A DNA stretch of 64,000 bases from Actinoplanes siamensis (GCF_016862395.1 NZ_BOMW01000027.1:1-64000); one strand, 5' to 3'; shown: positions 49,552 to 58,814, counted from the stretch's first letter. Numbers and translations: made by a program. Notes: generated by a model from the letters alone, not told the origin.

Positions 49552-49766
49552 GTCGTCACTCCATCCATCACCAGTGGTCCAGGTGAGTCGTGACGTTCGT
49601 ACCAGATGCCGAGCCCGGATCGTCCCCCAAATATCGGGGCCGTCGATCCCCTAATCCCCTAATCAGGTATTGCCGGAAAGCACCGATGCCCGGCGCCGCG
49701 ACCGGCCGTACGGTGTGCTGCATTGCCGGATCCGGCAACCGCGAACCGGAACCTTGAAGGGGCCTC
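49552..49766. promoter_or_regulatory. divergent control region of the ini-like locus
   Basis: This 215-bp spacer between two divergent operons contains CCCC-AAATATC-GGGG (49625-49639), an imperfect inverted repeat, and a perfect tandem CCCCTAATCCCCTAAT (49648-49663) about 100 bp from the iniB-like start. These A/T-containing elements are the only unusual sequence in the spacer and are candidates for regulator binding. A GAAGGGG Shine-Dalgarno for the plus-strand gene is at its right end. Confidence 0.5.
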
Positions 49767-50657
49767 ATGGACTCGTTCCCGACGTTGCAGGAGTTCGTCC
49801 TCAACCTGATCTACGACCCGTCCGCCCGCTCGGCGTTCGAGCTCGACCCGGAGTCGGCGCTGCACGCGGCCGGCCTGGGCGACATCACCGCCGCCGACGT
49901 GCAGCAGGTGATCCCGCTGGTGGTCGACTCGGCGCCGGTGACCGGCCTGCCCGGCCTCACCGGGCTGACCGGCCTGACCGGGGTCGCCGACGACCTGACG
50001 ACCGGGGTGGCGAACCTCGACGTGGCCGGCGCGGTGTCGCACCTGCAGGCGATCACCTCGCAGGTCGCGCTCACCCCGGCGGCGCACCTGAACGCCGAGG
50101 TCGGCGGCGGCCTCAGCGTGAACGTCGCGGCGCTGGGCCTGGCCGGCGACAGCACTGTGGACACCTCGTTCACGCTGACCGGGATCGGCCAGGATCCCGC
50201 GCAGCACCTGGACAGCCACGTGGTAACCGACACCCACGCGGTCACCGGCACGCACGTCGACACCTCGGTGGTCAGCCCGGTCGAGCACGTCGTCACCGGT
50301 GTGGCGCCCGCGGTCGGCCTGGACACGTCGGTCCCCGGCACGACCGGCCTGCTCGACAGCGGACTGGACACGATCGGCGACCTTCCGTCGCAGGCTCCCC
50401 TCGATCATGTCCCCGGCCTTGACGTGCCCGGCCTCGGCGGTGCAACCTCTTCGATCGGATCGGTGATCACGCCGGATCTGGGACACGACCTGACGCACGA
50501 CCCGGTCGGTACCGTGCACGACACCGTCGGTGGCGTGACCGGCACCGTCAGTGGCGTGACCGGCGCCGCCGGCGACGTGCTGCGCGGGGTGACCCACCCG
50601 GCGGGCGAGACCGTCCAGGAGCCCTCGCACGGGCTGCTGGGGGATCTCCACCTGTAG
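49767..50657 (+). CDS. IniB N-terminal-domain protein
   Basis: A 296-aa protein whose first 60 residues (SFPTLQEFVLNLIYDPSARSAFELDPESALHAAGLGDITAADVQQVIPLVVD) form the IniB N-terminal domain seen in the isoniazid-induced IniB of mycobacteria. The rest is low-complexity Val/Thr/Gly/Asp sequence with many short repeats (LPGLTGLTGLTGV, TDTHAVTGTHVDTSV, VGGVTGTVSGVTGAAG), a beta-rich or disordered spacer. No signal peptide. It leads a plus-strand operon with two dynamin-like GTPases, so it may be their membrane or cargo partner (inference). Confidence 0.85.
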   Translation: MDSFPTLQEFVLNLIYDPSARSAFELDPESALHAAGLGDITAADVQQVIPLVVDSAPVTGLPGLTGLTGLTGVADDLTTGVANLDVAGAVSHLQAITSQVALTPAAHLNAEVGGGLSVNVAALGLAGDSTVDTSFTLTGIGQDPAQHLDSHVVTDTHAVTGTHVDTSVVSPVEHVVTGVAPAVGLDTSVPGTTGLLDSGLDTIGDLPSQAPLDHVPGLDVPGLGGATSSIGSVITPDLGHDLTHDPVGTVHDTVGGVTGTVSGVTGAAGDVLRGVTHPAGETVQEPSHGLLGDLHL

Positions 50658-50685
50658 GGACGGCCAAGAGACGGAGCTGGCGCGA

Positions 50686-52611
50686 ATGACGAACTGGGAG
50701 GCCGGACCCACGGCCTATGCGGGTCCGGCCTCCCTCGCCCCGCCGCCTCGGGTTCCGTCCCCCCGGACGGAACCCGATCCGCTGCGGACGACCGGGGGCC
50801 TGCTCTGGCTCGACGTGCTCGACGCCACGATCCGGGCGTGCCACCAACACGGCCGGTCCGAGATGGCCGAGTGGCTGTCCCGGCGCCGGGCCCAGTTGCT
50901 GCACCCGGAGCTGCGGGTGCTGGTCGTCGGCGCCGCCCAGCAGGGCAAGAGCCAGCTTATCAACGCGCTGATCAACGCCGAGGTGTGCGGTGCCGGCGTG
51001 CCGACAGTGGTGCGCAACGCCGCGTCCCCCGGCGCGCACCTGATCCGGCGCGGCTCGCCGGACGCCGACTGGACCGCCGAGGTGGGCCTGCAGGACCGCA
51101 TCCCGCTCGCCCTGGACGCGCTCGGCCCGGCGATCGGTGAGGCGGCGGCCCGGCTCCCGGCCGGCGCGCCGGTGCACGCCGAGGTGCACGTGCCCCGCTC
51201 GCTGCTGGCCGGGGGCCTGGTGCTGATCGACACCCCGCCGCTGCCCGGTCTTCCCGGCCCGGCCGACCGGGCGGTCCGCACGGTCAGCGACCTGGCCACC
51301 TCGGCCGGCGCCGACCTGGTCGTCTACGCCTGCGAGGCGGGCCGCGGACTCACCGACCAGGAGCTCGGGGTGCTGCGCGGCCTGGCCCGCTTCTTCCCCG
51401 GGCTGCTGGTGGTCTTCACCAAGACCGACTACGCCGTCGACTGGCGGCGCCATCTGGCCGACAACCGGACCCGGCTGACCCGGGCCGGCGTGCCGGCCGC
51501 CACCACCGCGGTCTCCGCCACGCTGCGCCTGCACGCCCTGCGGGCCGGGGACGCCACGCTCAACGCCGAGTCCGGGTTCCCGGAGCTGGTCACCCACCTG
51601 CAGCGGATGGTCGCCGCCAAACCGGACGAGCTGGCCCGCCAGACGGTCAGCCGGCTCGGCCGGGTCGCGCTGGAGGATCTGGCCGGCCCGCTGCGCGAGC
51701 AGCTGACCGCCCAGCGCGACGCCGGGGTGCCGGACGCCGTCGCCCGGCTGCACGCCACCCAGCGCCGCCTCGACGACCTGCGCAAATGCGCGGTCCGCTG
51801 GCAGAACACGCTGTCCGACGAGATCGGCGACCTGATGTCCGACGTGGAGCACGATCTGCGCGAGCGCACCAAGGCGGTGCTCGCGCAGGCCGAGGAGTTC
51901 TTCGCCGACGCCGACCCGGCGAAGATCTGGGACGAGTTCGAGCCGTGGCTGCGCCGGTCTCTGCAGGAGCTCGCCGAAACCAGCACCAGCTGGCTGGCCG
52001 AGCGCACCGAGTGGATGGCGCACCAGGTGGCCGGCCAGTTCCCGGCCGAGGCCGGCGAGGTGCTACCGCCGCCCGCGCTGGTCGCGGCCGGGGACGGTTT
52101 CGACGACGCGGTGCCCGGGCTGGACGCGCCGCCGGTCGCCAAGTTCGGGCCAGGGCAGAAGCTGTTCATCGGCCTGCGCGGGTCGTACGGCGGTGTGGTG
52201 ATGTTCGGCCTGGTCACCAGCCTCGCCGGGATGTCGCTGATCAACCCGATCTCGATCAGCGGCGGCGCGATCTTCGGCGGCAAGACCATCCGGGACGAGA
52301 GCAAGCAGCTGCTCAAGAAGCGGCAGGCGGAGGCGAAGGCCCTGGTGGCACGGCACGTCGACGACGTCTTCGCGCGCCTCAACAAGGAGGCCCGGGACTC
52401 GGTGCGCCGGGTGCAGCGGGCCCTGCGCGACCACTTCACCGCGGTGACCGAGGACCTGCAGGAGACGATCATGGACTCGCTGCGCAACGCCAAGGCCGCC
52501 GCCGACCAGGACGCCGCCGCCCGCGAACAGCACGGCCGCCGGATCCAGCAGGAGATCACGGCCCTCGCCCAGCTGCACTCCCAGGCGCTGGCCCTGGGCG
52601 GGCGCGCGTGA
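50686..52611 (+). CDS. dynamin-like GTPase, IniA type
   Basis: A 641-aa dynamin-family GTPase. G1 P-loop VLVVGAAQQGKSQLINALINAE (about 80-100), switch-I Thr region GAGVPTVV, G3 LVLIDTPPLPG (about 182), and G4-like VVFTKTDYAVD (about 243). A long helical stalk follows with coiled-coil segments (about 330-470), then a hydrophobic paddle-like stretch around residues 491-530 (LFIGLRGSYGGVVMFGLVTSLAGMS) for membrane insertion, and a C-terminal helix bundle. IniA-type dynamins act on the plasma membrane. It is 28 bp after iniB-like and overlaps the next gene by 4 bp. Confidence 0.88.
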   Translation: MTNWEAGPTAYAGPASLAPPPRVPSPRTEPDPLRTTGGLLWLDVLDATIRACHQHGRSEMAEWLSRRRAQLLHPELRVLVVGAAQQGKSQLINALINAEVCGAGVPTVVRNAASPGAHLIRRGSPDADWTAEVGLQDRIPLALDALGPAIGEAAARLPAGAPVHAEVHVPRSLLAGGLVLIDTPPLPGLPGPADRAVRTVSDLATSAGADLVVYACEAGRGLTDQELGVLRGLARFFPGLLVVFTKTDYAVDWRRHLADNRTRLTRAGVPAATTAVSATLRLHALRAGDATLNAESGFPELVTHLQRMVAAKPDELARQTVSRLGRVALEDLAGPLREQLTAQRDAGVPDAVARLHATQRRLDDLRKCAVRWQNTLSDEIGDLMSDVEHDLRERTKAVLAQAEEFFADADPAKIWDEFEPWLRRSLQELAETSTSWLAERTEWMAHQVAGQFPAEAGEVLPPPALVAAGDGFDDAVPGLDAPPVAKFGPGQKLFIGLRGSYGGVVMFGLVTSLAGMSLINPISISGGAIFGGKTIRDESKQLLKKRQAEAKALVARHVDDVFARLNKEARDSVRRVQRALRDHFTAVTEDLQETIMDSLRNAKAAADQDAAAREQHGRRIQQEITALAQLHSQALALGGRA

Positions 52612-54038
52612 TCGACGACGAGGAGCTGGAGCAGCGCACGTACCAGCTGCTCAACGAGGCGGCGCACGTCTACCGGTCGGTGCCGCCGGCCGCGGCGCTG
52701 CTGCGCGCCACCCTCGACCGGCTGGCCGACCCGTTACGGCTGGCCGTCGCCGGTCCGCCCCGCTCGGGCAAGTCGACACTGGTGAACGCCCTGATCGGGG
52801 AGGAACTGGCGCCGGTCGAGGTGCCCGGCGAGCAGCCCGGCACGGTGGCCTACCGGGACGCCACCGAGCCGCGCGCGTGGTGGCACGACGCCGAGATCCC
52901 GGTGGTCCGTACCGCGAACGGCCTGCGCCTGACGCCGGACGCCCGGCATGCCGGGCGTCCGGGCGGCGCCCACCGCGCGGTGATCGAGTGGCCCAGCCGC
53001 GTGCTGCGCCGCACCGAGCTGATCGACACGCGCCTGCCGCTGCCGCAGGCCGTGCGGGAGGCGGACGCGATCCTCTACGTCACCCCCCAGCTCGGCGAGG
53101 CCGAGCTGCAGACCTTGCAGACCACGATCGACGTACGGGGTCAGCTCGCGTCCCCGGTGAACGTGATGGTCGTGCTCTCCCGCGCGGACGCCACCGGTGG
53201 GGGCCGGGCCGACGCGCTGCTGGCCGCCAAGCAGGCCGCCCGGCGCCGCCGCCGCGAGCCGCGGACCGGGGCGCTCTGTCAGGACCTGGTGGCGGTGTCA
53301 CCGCTGATCGCGGCGACCGCCCGGACGCTGGGTGCTGACGAGTTCCAGGTGATCGCCGCCCTCGCCGCGCTGCCCAGGGCGGAGTCCGAGCCGCACCTGC
53401 TCTCCACCGACCGGTTCACCGCGGCCGGCGCCCTGCACCCGGTCGACGCCCAGCGTCGCGTCCGCCTCCTGCAGCGTCTGGGCCTCGGCGGGATCCGGCT
53501 CGCGCTCACCCTGACCCGCACCGGCTGCGACACCGCTGCCGTGCTGGCCGAGCGGTTGCAGGAGCACAGCGGCCTCAAGGACCTGCAGTCGTCGATCGCC
53601 GGGCTCTTCACCGCCCGCCGGGCCGTGCTGCGCGCCCGGTCGGCGCTGGCGACGCTCGACCACCTGCTGCGCACCCGCCGGGTGCCGCCGGCCGCGCGCC
53701 TGCTGGCCGACCTGGAGCTGCTGGTCGCCGAGGCGCACGACCTACGGGAGCTGCGCCTGCTCGCCGCGCTGCGCTCCGGCCGGGTCAATCTGCCGCGCGA
53801 GCACGCGGCCGACGCCCGGCAGCTGCTCGGCGGCTCCGGCACCAGCGTCGGCGAGCGGCTCGGCATGTCCCCGGACGCGACCGCCGACGAGACCTGGTCC
53901 GCGGCGCGTGCCGCGGCCGGCCGGTGGCAGGAGCTGGCTCACGGACGTACGTTGCCGCCGGCCCAGCGCCGCGCGGCGGAGGTCGTGCTGCGCAGCTGCG
54001 ACCTGATCGCCGGTCGCCTGGACCGGCTGCCCGCCTGA
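52608..54038 (+). CDS. dynamin-like GTPase, IniC type
   Basis: A 476-aa partner GTPase: P-loop RLAVAGPPRSGKSTLVNALIGEELAP (about 45-70), PGEQPGTVAY as switch I, and a G3 region reduced to TELIDTRLPLP, where the usual DTPG is changed, hinting at altered hydrolysis. G4-like MVVLSRADATGGG follows. The C-terminal half is helical without an obvious membrane stretch. GTG start overlaps the IniA-like stop (GTGA). The two probably assemble together, as bacterial dynamin pairs do (inference). Confidence 0.85.
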   Translation: MIDDEELEQRTYQLLNEAAHVYRSVPPAAALLRATLDRLADPLRLAVAGPPRSGKSTLVNALIGEELAPVEVPGEQPGTVAYRDATEPRAWWHDAEIPVVRTANGLRLTPDARHAGRPGGAHRAVIEWPSRVLRRTELIDTRLPLPQAVREADAILYVTPQLGEAELQTLQTTIDVRGQLASPVNVMVVLSRADATGGGRADALLAAKQAARRRRREPRTGALCQDLVAVSPLIAATARTLGADEFQVIAALAALPRAESEPHLLSTDRFTAAGALHPVDAQRRVRLLQRLGLGGIRLALTLTRTGCDTAAVLAERLQEHSGLKDLQSSIAGLFTARRAVLRARSALATLDHLLRTRRVPPAARLLADLELLVAEAHDLRELRLLAALRSGRVNLPREHAADARQLLGGSGTSVGERLGMSPDATADETWSAARAAAGRWQELAHGRTLPPAQRRAAEVVLRSCDLIAGRLDRLPA

Positions 54039-54050
54039 CCGGGGCGTGCG

Positions 54051-54079
54051 GGGACCTGCCGTGCCCCCGGCAGGTTCCC
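54051..54079. terminator. bidirectional terminator between convergent operons
   Basis: GGGACCTGCC (54051-54060) pairs with GGCAGGTTCCC (54069-54079), a 10-bp stem with one bulge and an 8-base GC loop, placed between the plus-strand GTPase stop and the minus-strand KaiC-like stop. No U run is needed if it serves both directions. Confidence 0.6.
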
Positions 54080-54137
54080 ACACCGCTCCATCCTCCACCG
54101 ACGCCCCGCCCGCATGTCCATTGTGTTCATTGTGGTC

Positions 54138-55568
54138 CTACGGGTCGCAGGCGCGCAGCGCGCTCCAGCCGAGCATCCCGGTGACGTTCTCGAACTTGTC
54201 GCCCACCGCCACCCCGGAATCGGTGACCCGATAGTCGTAGAGGGCGAAGTCGTGGTCGCTGTTGCGCATCTTGAGGACGTTGACCGCCCGGCCGATCTCC
54301 GACCGCAGCTCGATGTAGCGTATCTGGATCACGTTGTGGAACAGGAACATCAGGCCGGCCAGCGGTTCGTCCATGGGCCCGATGGTCCGGGTCTCGCTGG
54401 TGACCCAGAGCGAGGCCCCGGCGGTGCGGATCAGGCCGAGCAGGCTGCGCAGGTAGGCGGGGAACCGTTCCGCCTCGCGGGCGGTGAAGGCCATCTCGGC
54501 CAGGCTGTCGATCACGATCCGGGTGGTGGCGCCGCCGCTCACGCCGCGCCGGGCGGTCGCGGCCAGCCCGTCCAGGTCGAGGTTGCCCACCGGCACGTGC
54601 GAGAGCACCAGCCGGCCGGCGGCGCGGGCGGAGCCGAAGTCCCAGCCGAGCCGGTCGGCCATGCCGAGCAACTCGGCCTCGGTGTCCTGGAAGCTGATGT
54701 AGAGGCACCGCTCGCCGCGGGCCAGCCCCTCGGCGACGAACTGCAGGCAGCCGAGGGTCTTGCCGACGCCGGACGGGCCGAGGAGCAGGGTGGCGTCGCT
54801 GCGCGGCACCCCGCCGCCCATCAGCTCGTCGAGACCGCTGATCCCGGTCGGGATCCGGCCCCGCTCCGGGACGACCTCCTCGGGCAGCATCGACTCGATC
54901 CTCGCCAGCACCCGCACGCCGTCGCGGGTGATGTGCACGGTGTGCGTGCCCTGCAGGTGCGACGTGCCACGCATCTTCACCACCCGCAGTCCACGCCTGT
55001 CGACCGGCTCGCGGGCCTGGTAGCTCAGCTGGACTATCCCGTCGGCCAGGGTGAACTCGGCGAAGGTCCGGGCCTCCTCCTCGGTGTACTCGCCGAGCAG
55101 CAGCAGCACCGCCCCGCTGTGCGCGACCTTGCTGGTCAGGTCGTACAGCGCGATCCGCAGGTCGCGCTCGCCGACGAAGTCGCGCAGCGTCTTCGTGCTG
55201 TCGATGACCACCAGCGCCGGCTCGTCCTCGAACGCCTTGCGGACCACCTCGTCGATCATCGGCAGCAGGTCCGGCCCGCCGCCGCGCAGGATGTCCCCCA
55301 GATGCACGTACTCCACCCGGGGCCCCAGGTGCCCGGGGGTGAAGAAGGTGAACTCGCGCAGGTGCTCGACCAGCTTGGAGTGCGACTCCGACCAGGTCGT
55401 GTAATAGACGGCCCGCCGGTCGGCGCCGGCGACGGCGAAACAGAGCTGCTGCCCCAGGATGGTCTTGCCGGATCCCGGCGGCCCGGCGACGACGACCACG
55501 GAGCCCGGCTCCAGGCCGCCGCCGAGCACCAGGTCGAGGTCCGCTTGCCCGGTCGACAGTCGGCTCAC
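54138..55568 (-). CDS. KaiC-like double-domain RecA ATPase
   Basis: A 476-aa protein with two KaiC/RecA-like domains. Domain 1 has Walker A VVVAGPPGSGKTILGQQL (about 25-42) and PALVVIDSTKTLRD; domain 2 has ATLLLGPSGVGKTLGCLQF (about 250-268) and TRIVIDSLAEMAF. Outside cyanobacteria such proteins are signalling ATPases, not clock components; no KaiA/KaiB is present. The GTG start overlaps the upstream receiver-domain stop by 4 bp, so the two are translated together and the receiver may control the ATPase. Confidence 0.88.
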   Translation of the reverse strand: MSRLSTGQADLDLVLGGGLEPGSVVVVAGPPGSGKTILGQQLCFAVAGADRRAVYYTTWSESHSKLVEHLREFTFFTPGHLGPRVEYVHLGDILRGGGPDLLPMIDEVVRKAFEDEPALVVIDSTKTLRDFVGERDLRIALYDLTSKVAHSGAVLLLLGEYTEEEARTFAEFTLADGIVQLSYQAREPVDRRGLRVVKMRGTSHLQGTHTVHITRDGVRVLARIESMLPEEVVPERGRIPTGISGLDELMGGGVPRSDATLLLGPSGVGKTLGCLQFVAEGLARGERCLYISFQDTEAELLGMADRLGWDFGSARAAGRLVLSHVPVGNLDLDGLAATARRGVSGGATTRIVIDSLAEMAFTAREAERFPAYLRSLLGLIRTAGASLWVTSETRTIGPMDEPLAGLMFLFHNVIQIRYIELRSEIGRAVNVLKMRNSDHDFALYDYRVTDSGVAVGDKFENVTGMLGWSALRACDP

Positions 55569-55924
55569 CGCCCACCACGCCCCTCCGGTAGCAGGTTCTC
55601 GGCCGCCGCGAGCAGGTCCCGGCTGCGCGAGGGCTTGGCGATCACGGCGTCGGCCCCGGCGGCCTGCTCCCAGTCCCCGCTGACCACCAGGATCGGGATG
55701 GCCGCCGTGGCCGGGTCGGCGCGCAGCCGCTTGATCAGCTCGATCCCGTCCATCACCGGCATCATCAGGTCGGTGACCACGAGGTCCGGCGGTGACTCGC
55801 GGACGGCCTCCAGCGCGGCCGCCCCGTCCCCCGCCTCGGTCACGTGGTGCCCGGCGCGGCTCAGGACGCGCCGGTGCAGGAACCGCAGGTCCGGCTCGTC
55901 GTCGACCACCAAGACCCTCGCCAT
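55565..55924 (-). CDS. single-domain response regulator (receiver)
   Basis: A 119-aa stand-alone CheY-type receiver: acidic pair VLVVDDEPD, phosphoacceptor Asp in DLVVTDLMMPVMDG (about residue 51), conserved Ser/Thr in PILVVSGD and lysine in VIAKPSRSRDLL. No output domain. First gene of the two-gene operon with the KaiC-like ATPase, which is its likely target. No histidine kinase is adjacent. Confidence 0.9.
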   Translation of the reverse strand: MARVLVVDDEPDLRFLHRRVLSRAGHHVTEAGDGAAALEAVRESPPDLVVTDLMMPVMDGIELIKRLRADPATAAIPILVVSGDWEQAAGADAVIAKPSRSRDLLAAAENLLPEGRGGR

Positions 55925-56095
55925 CGCCCCGTCCGCTCGGCGAGAGGACCGCGGGTGAAGCGGCCCGTTACCTCTTGAACCCTATCCGCCCGGTACGCCC
56001 GTGACGCGCCTTTGACCGAGCCCGGGCCGTCCCGCCGTCCGGATCCGCGCTCTCGGCGCCGGGCCGCGCATCGACCGGCCAGTAAGGTCTGGCGC

Positions 56096-56590
56096 ATGCT
56101 GGAGACACAACGTGAACCCGTGCCCCGCGCCGACGGCGGAGAGCTGGACACCGCGCTGGCGTTCCTCGCCTTCGCGCGGTCCTGCGTCCTGAAGAAGGTC
56201 GACGGCCTGGACGAGGAGCAGCTGCGCCGGCGCCTCGTGGTGTCCGACACCACCCTGCTGGGGCTGGTGCGGCACCTGACCGACACCGAGCGGTACTGGT
56301 TCGGCTACACGCTCGCCGGCGACGACCGCTGGGCCGGCGTCGACTTCGGCATGGTGGTCCCGGCGGACCGGTCCCCCGCGGAGGTCGTCGCCGACTACCG
56401 GACGGCGATCGCGGAGAGCGACGCGCACATCCACGCCGCCGGGGACCCCGAGGCCCGCACCGCCCGCCCGGTGCACGACGAGCCGCGGACGCTGCGCTGG
56501 GTGCTCGCGCACGCGACGAGTGAGACCGTCCGGCACGCCGGGCACGCCGACATCCTGCGGGAGTTGATCGACGGGGTGACCGGGCGGTGA
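56096..56590 (+). CDS. DinB/DUF664 family protein
   Basis: A 164-aa four-helix-bundle DinB-like protein. LVVSDTTLLGLVRHLTDTERYWFGYTL holds the first metal-type histidine, and TLRWVLAHATSETVRHAGHADILRELIDG the last two (H...HxxHAD). Members act as thiol-dependent transferases or have unknown roles. The ATG (MLETQREP) is used; there is no close upstream partner and it ends directly against the convergent SpoIIE gene. Confidence 0.85.
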   Translation: MLETQREPVPRADGGELDTALAFLAFARSCVLKKVDGLDEEQLRRRLVVSDTTLLGLVRHLTDTERYWFGYTLAGDDRWAGVDFGMVVPADRSPAEVVADYRTAIAESDAHIHAAGDPEARTARPVHDEPRTLRWVLAHATSETVRHAGHADILRELIDGVTGR

Positions 56591-57766
56591 TCAGTGCCGG
56601 CGCCACTGGAGCATCGCGGCGGTGGCGTCGTCGCGGAGCTCGCCCTGTTCGTACGAGACGATGGTCTGGATCAATTGCCGCATCATCTCCGGCGCCGGGG
56701 TGTCCCGGCGCATCGCGTCCCGGAAGAATGCGCTCAGTCTCGCGGCGCCGAAAAGCATTCCCGACGCGTCCCGCGCCTCGGTGATGCCGTCGGTGTAGAG
56801 GACCAGCGTGTCGCCCGGCTCCAGCTGGCGCCGCACGACGCGCGGCGGGCGGTTCAGCATGTGCCCGAGGCCGAGCGGCAGCGTGCCGGGGGTGGGCAGC
56901 GGCGGCAACGCCTGATCGCCGCGCAGGAACAGCTCGGCCGGATGGCCGGCGCTGATCCGCTGGTACGAACCGGTCGCCAGGTCCAGCTCGGCCAGCAGCG
57001 CGGTGACGAACGAGCCCGGGTACTGCGCGCGGACCCACTTGTCGATGGAGCGGCAGGTGTCGAGCAGGGACAGGCCGGAGCGGCGGGCGTTGCGGTAGGT
57101 GTTGAGCGCCAGCGTCGTCAACGCGCTGGCGCCGATCCCGTGGCCTACCGTGTCGAAGAGCGCGACGTGCAGGGTCTCCCCGTTGGCGGCGTAGTCGAAC
57201 GCGTCGCCGCCGACCTCGTAGCAGGGCTCCAGCACGGCGGTGACCACGGTGCCGTCGACCGCGAAGGTGAGCGGCGGCAGCTGGTTCCAGATGATCTCGG
57301 CGGCGAGCTGCATGGGCATCCGGCGGCGGGTGTGCTCGACCGCGTCGCCGTAGAACCGCCGGCTGGCGATCAGTTCGGCGATCAGGGCGGCGATCACCGC
57401 GAGGTCGTCGCGTGCCGACTCCCCCGGGTACGCGGTGCAGCGCAGCTCCAGCACGCCGAGCCGTTCGGCCCCGTGCAGCAGGGGCAGCCACAGCGTCCCC
57501 CCGCCGGCCTCGCCGAGCCACTGCGGCGCGGCGCTGGTGAACGCGCGCCCGGCGGGCGTGTCCTCCACGGCGAACGAGACGGTGGTGTCCACCCTGGAGC
57601 GGCGCAGCGGGTGCAGCGCGAGCTGGCCGTAGTCGACCAGCAGCACGGTGGCGGTCTCCGCGTCGAGCAGGGGCGCGGCCGCGGCCAGCACGTCCGGCAG
57701 GTCCTCGGCGCGGCCGCGGTGCCGCAGGTCCATCAGCCGCCGCACGGCCTCCATCGACGCGAGCAT
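56591..57766 (-). CDS. SpoIIE/PP2C-type serine phosphatase with N-terminal GAF-like domain
   Basis: A 391-aa soluble protein. Residues 15-160 resemble a GAF sensor (LLDAETATVLLVDYGQL...LWLPLLHGAERLGVLELRC). Residues 170-390 are a SpoIIE phosphatase with metal-binding aspartates in YEVGGDAFDYA, VALFDTVGHGIGASAL, LVLYTDGITEARD and RDDATAAML. Such enzymes dephosphorylate anti-sigma-factor antagonists. A GTG 13 codons upstream is an alternative start. No anti-sigma partner gene is adjacent. Confidence 0.87.
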   Translation of the reverse strand: MLASMEAVRRLMDLRHRGRAEDLPDVLAAAAPLLDAETATVLLVDYGQLALHPLRRSRVDTTVSFAVEDTPAGRAFTSAAPQWLGEAGGGTLWLPLLHGAERLGVLELRCTAYPGESARDDLAVIAALIAELIASRRFYGDAVEHTRRRMPMQLAAEIIWNQLPPLTFAVDGTVVTAVLEPCYEVGGDAFDYAANGETLHVALFDTVGHGIGASALTTLALNTYRNARRSGLSLLDTCRSIDKWVRAQYPGSFVTALLAELDLATGSYQRISAGHPAELFLRGDQALPPLPTPGTLPLGLGHMLNRPPRVVRRQLEPGDTLVLYTDGITEARDASGMLFGAARLSAFFRDAMRRDTPAPEMMRQLIQTIVSYEQGELRDDATAAMLQWRRH

Positions 57767-57924
57767 CGCCCCATCTTCCAACCCCGGGGGCGGGCACGCC
57801 GCCACCGGGGTACGCCGGATCGGCCGGCCCGGCGCCGGACAACGTGAAATTATTGTCGATCATGAATGGAAAAGATTAATTCAGGACACCGTCGGGATGC
57901 TCCCGGACGATACAGTTCTGGGTT

Positions 57925-58803
57925 ATGCGAGCGAACGCCGATCCGCGCGGACGATCCACACTGCCGGTGCGATTGTCCCTCGCTTTGCTCGTCGCGTTCG
58001 CGCTCTCCGCCTGTTCCAGCGGAAATGACGATCAGAAATCCGCCGAGGCGCTGGCCTGCCTCTCCTACGGCGACGAGGGCCGGGTGGCCGACGCCGCGGT
58101 GCTCGCCGGCCTGGCCTCGCCCGGCACGTCGCCGGGCACCGTGCGGGTCGGCGGTCGCGACGAGTCCCCGCGGGTCTGGCGCAGCAGCAATCCCACGCCG
58201 TTCGCGTCGGCGTGCGCCATCGTGGTGTCGGCGAACAAACTGGACGCCGGCTCCTCGGAGGGAGCATCGTCCGGCGGTTCGATCTGGACGGTGCTCTGGC
58301 CGCTCGTGGCCGGCGCGGCGCTCACCCTGGTGACGACGTTCGCCACCACCGGCTGGAGCCAGCGCATGGCCGAGGCCCGGCGGCACTCGGCCGCGCTGCG
58401 CGCCGCGGCCGCCGACTACGCCGCCGAGGTGGACCTGTTCATGGCGGCGGCCACCAACCCGGACCAGCCGGAGCCGGCCGAGGGCGAGCTCGGCGCGCGC
58501 CGCCGCAAGCTGCGGCAGGTGCTGGACGAGACGCCCCGCCCGCTGCGCATCGACGCGCCGGCCACCGCCGGCCGGCTGCTGGGGGACGGCCCGATCGGGC
58601 GCGATCTCGCGTCCGGCTGGTCGGGCCGGGAGGTGCGGTCCCGGACGAGCCCGCGCGCGACGGCCGTCGACGCCGCGGTGACCCAGCTGCGATCGGCGGT
58701 CGTCGCGATCACCACGGCGCAGGAGCGGCCGCTGCGCGCCGCCGCGCGCCGGCTTCTGACCACGACCCGGGCGACGCCACGCCCGCGGAAGGCCACCATC
58801 TGA
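57925..58803 (+). CDS. membrane/lipoprotein anchor of a three-gene NTPase module
   Basis: A 292-aa protein, family unknown. The N terminus has a signal with a possible lipobox (LVAFALSACSSGN, Cys30). A small extracellular domain follows (about 35-110, two cysteines, one in LACLSYGD and one in ASACAIVVS), then a transmembrane helix (WTVLWPLVAGAALTLVTTFATT, about 122-143) and a helical cytosolic domain. It is followed by two P-loop NTPase genes in the same direction (gaps 11 and -11 bp), so it may be their membrane receptor (inference). Confidence 0.7.
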   Translation: MRANADPRGRSTLPVRLSLALLVAFALSACSSGNDDQKSAEALACLSYGDEGRVADAAVLAGLASPGTSPGTVRVGGRDESPRVWRSSNPTPFASACAIVVSANKLDAGSSEGASSGGSIWTVLWPLVAGAALTLVTTFATTGWSQRMAEARRHSAALRAAAADYAAEVDLFMAAATNPDQPEPAEGELGARRRKLRQVLDETPRPLRIDAPATAGRLLGDGPIGRDLASGWSGREVRSRTSPRATAVDAAVTQLRSAVVAITTAQERPLRAAARRLLTTTRATPRPRKATI

Positions 58804-58814
58804 GGGGAGAGCCG

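Noticed and set aside
54138..55568. Circadian KaiC
   Set aside because: Double RecA domains occur widely in KaiC-like signalling proteins; no KaiA or KaiB and the neighbour is a receiver domain.
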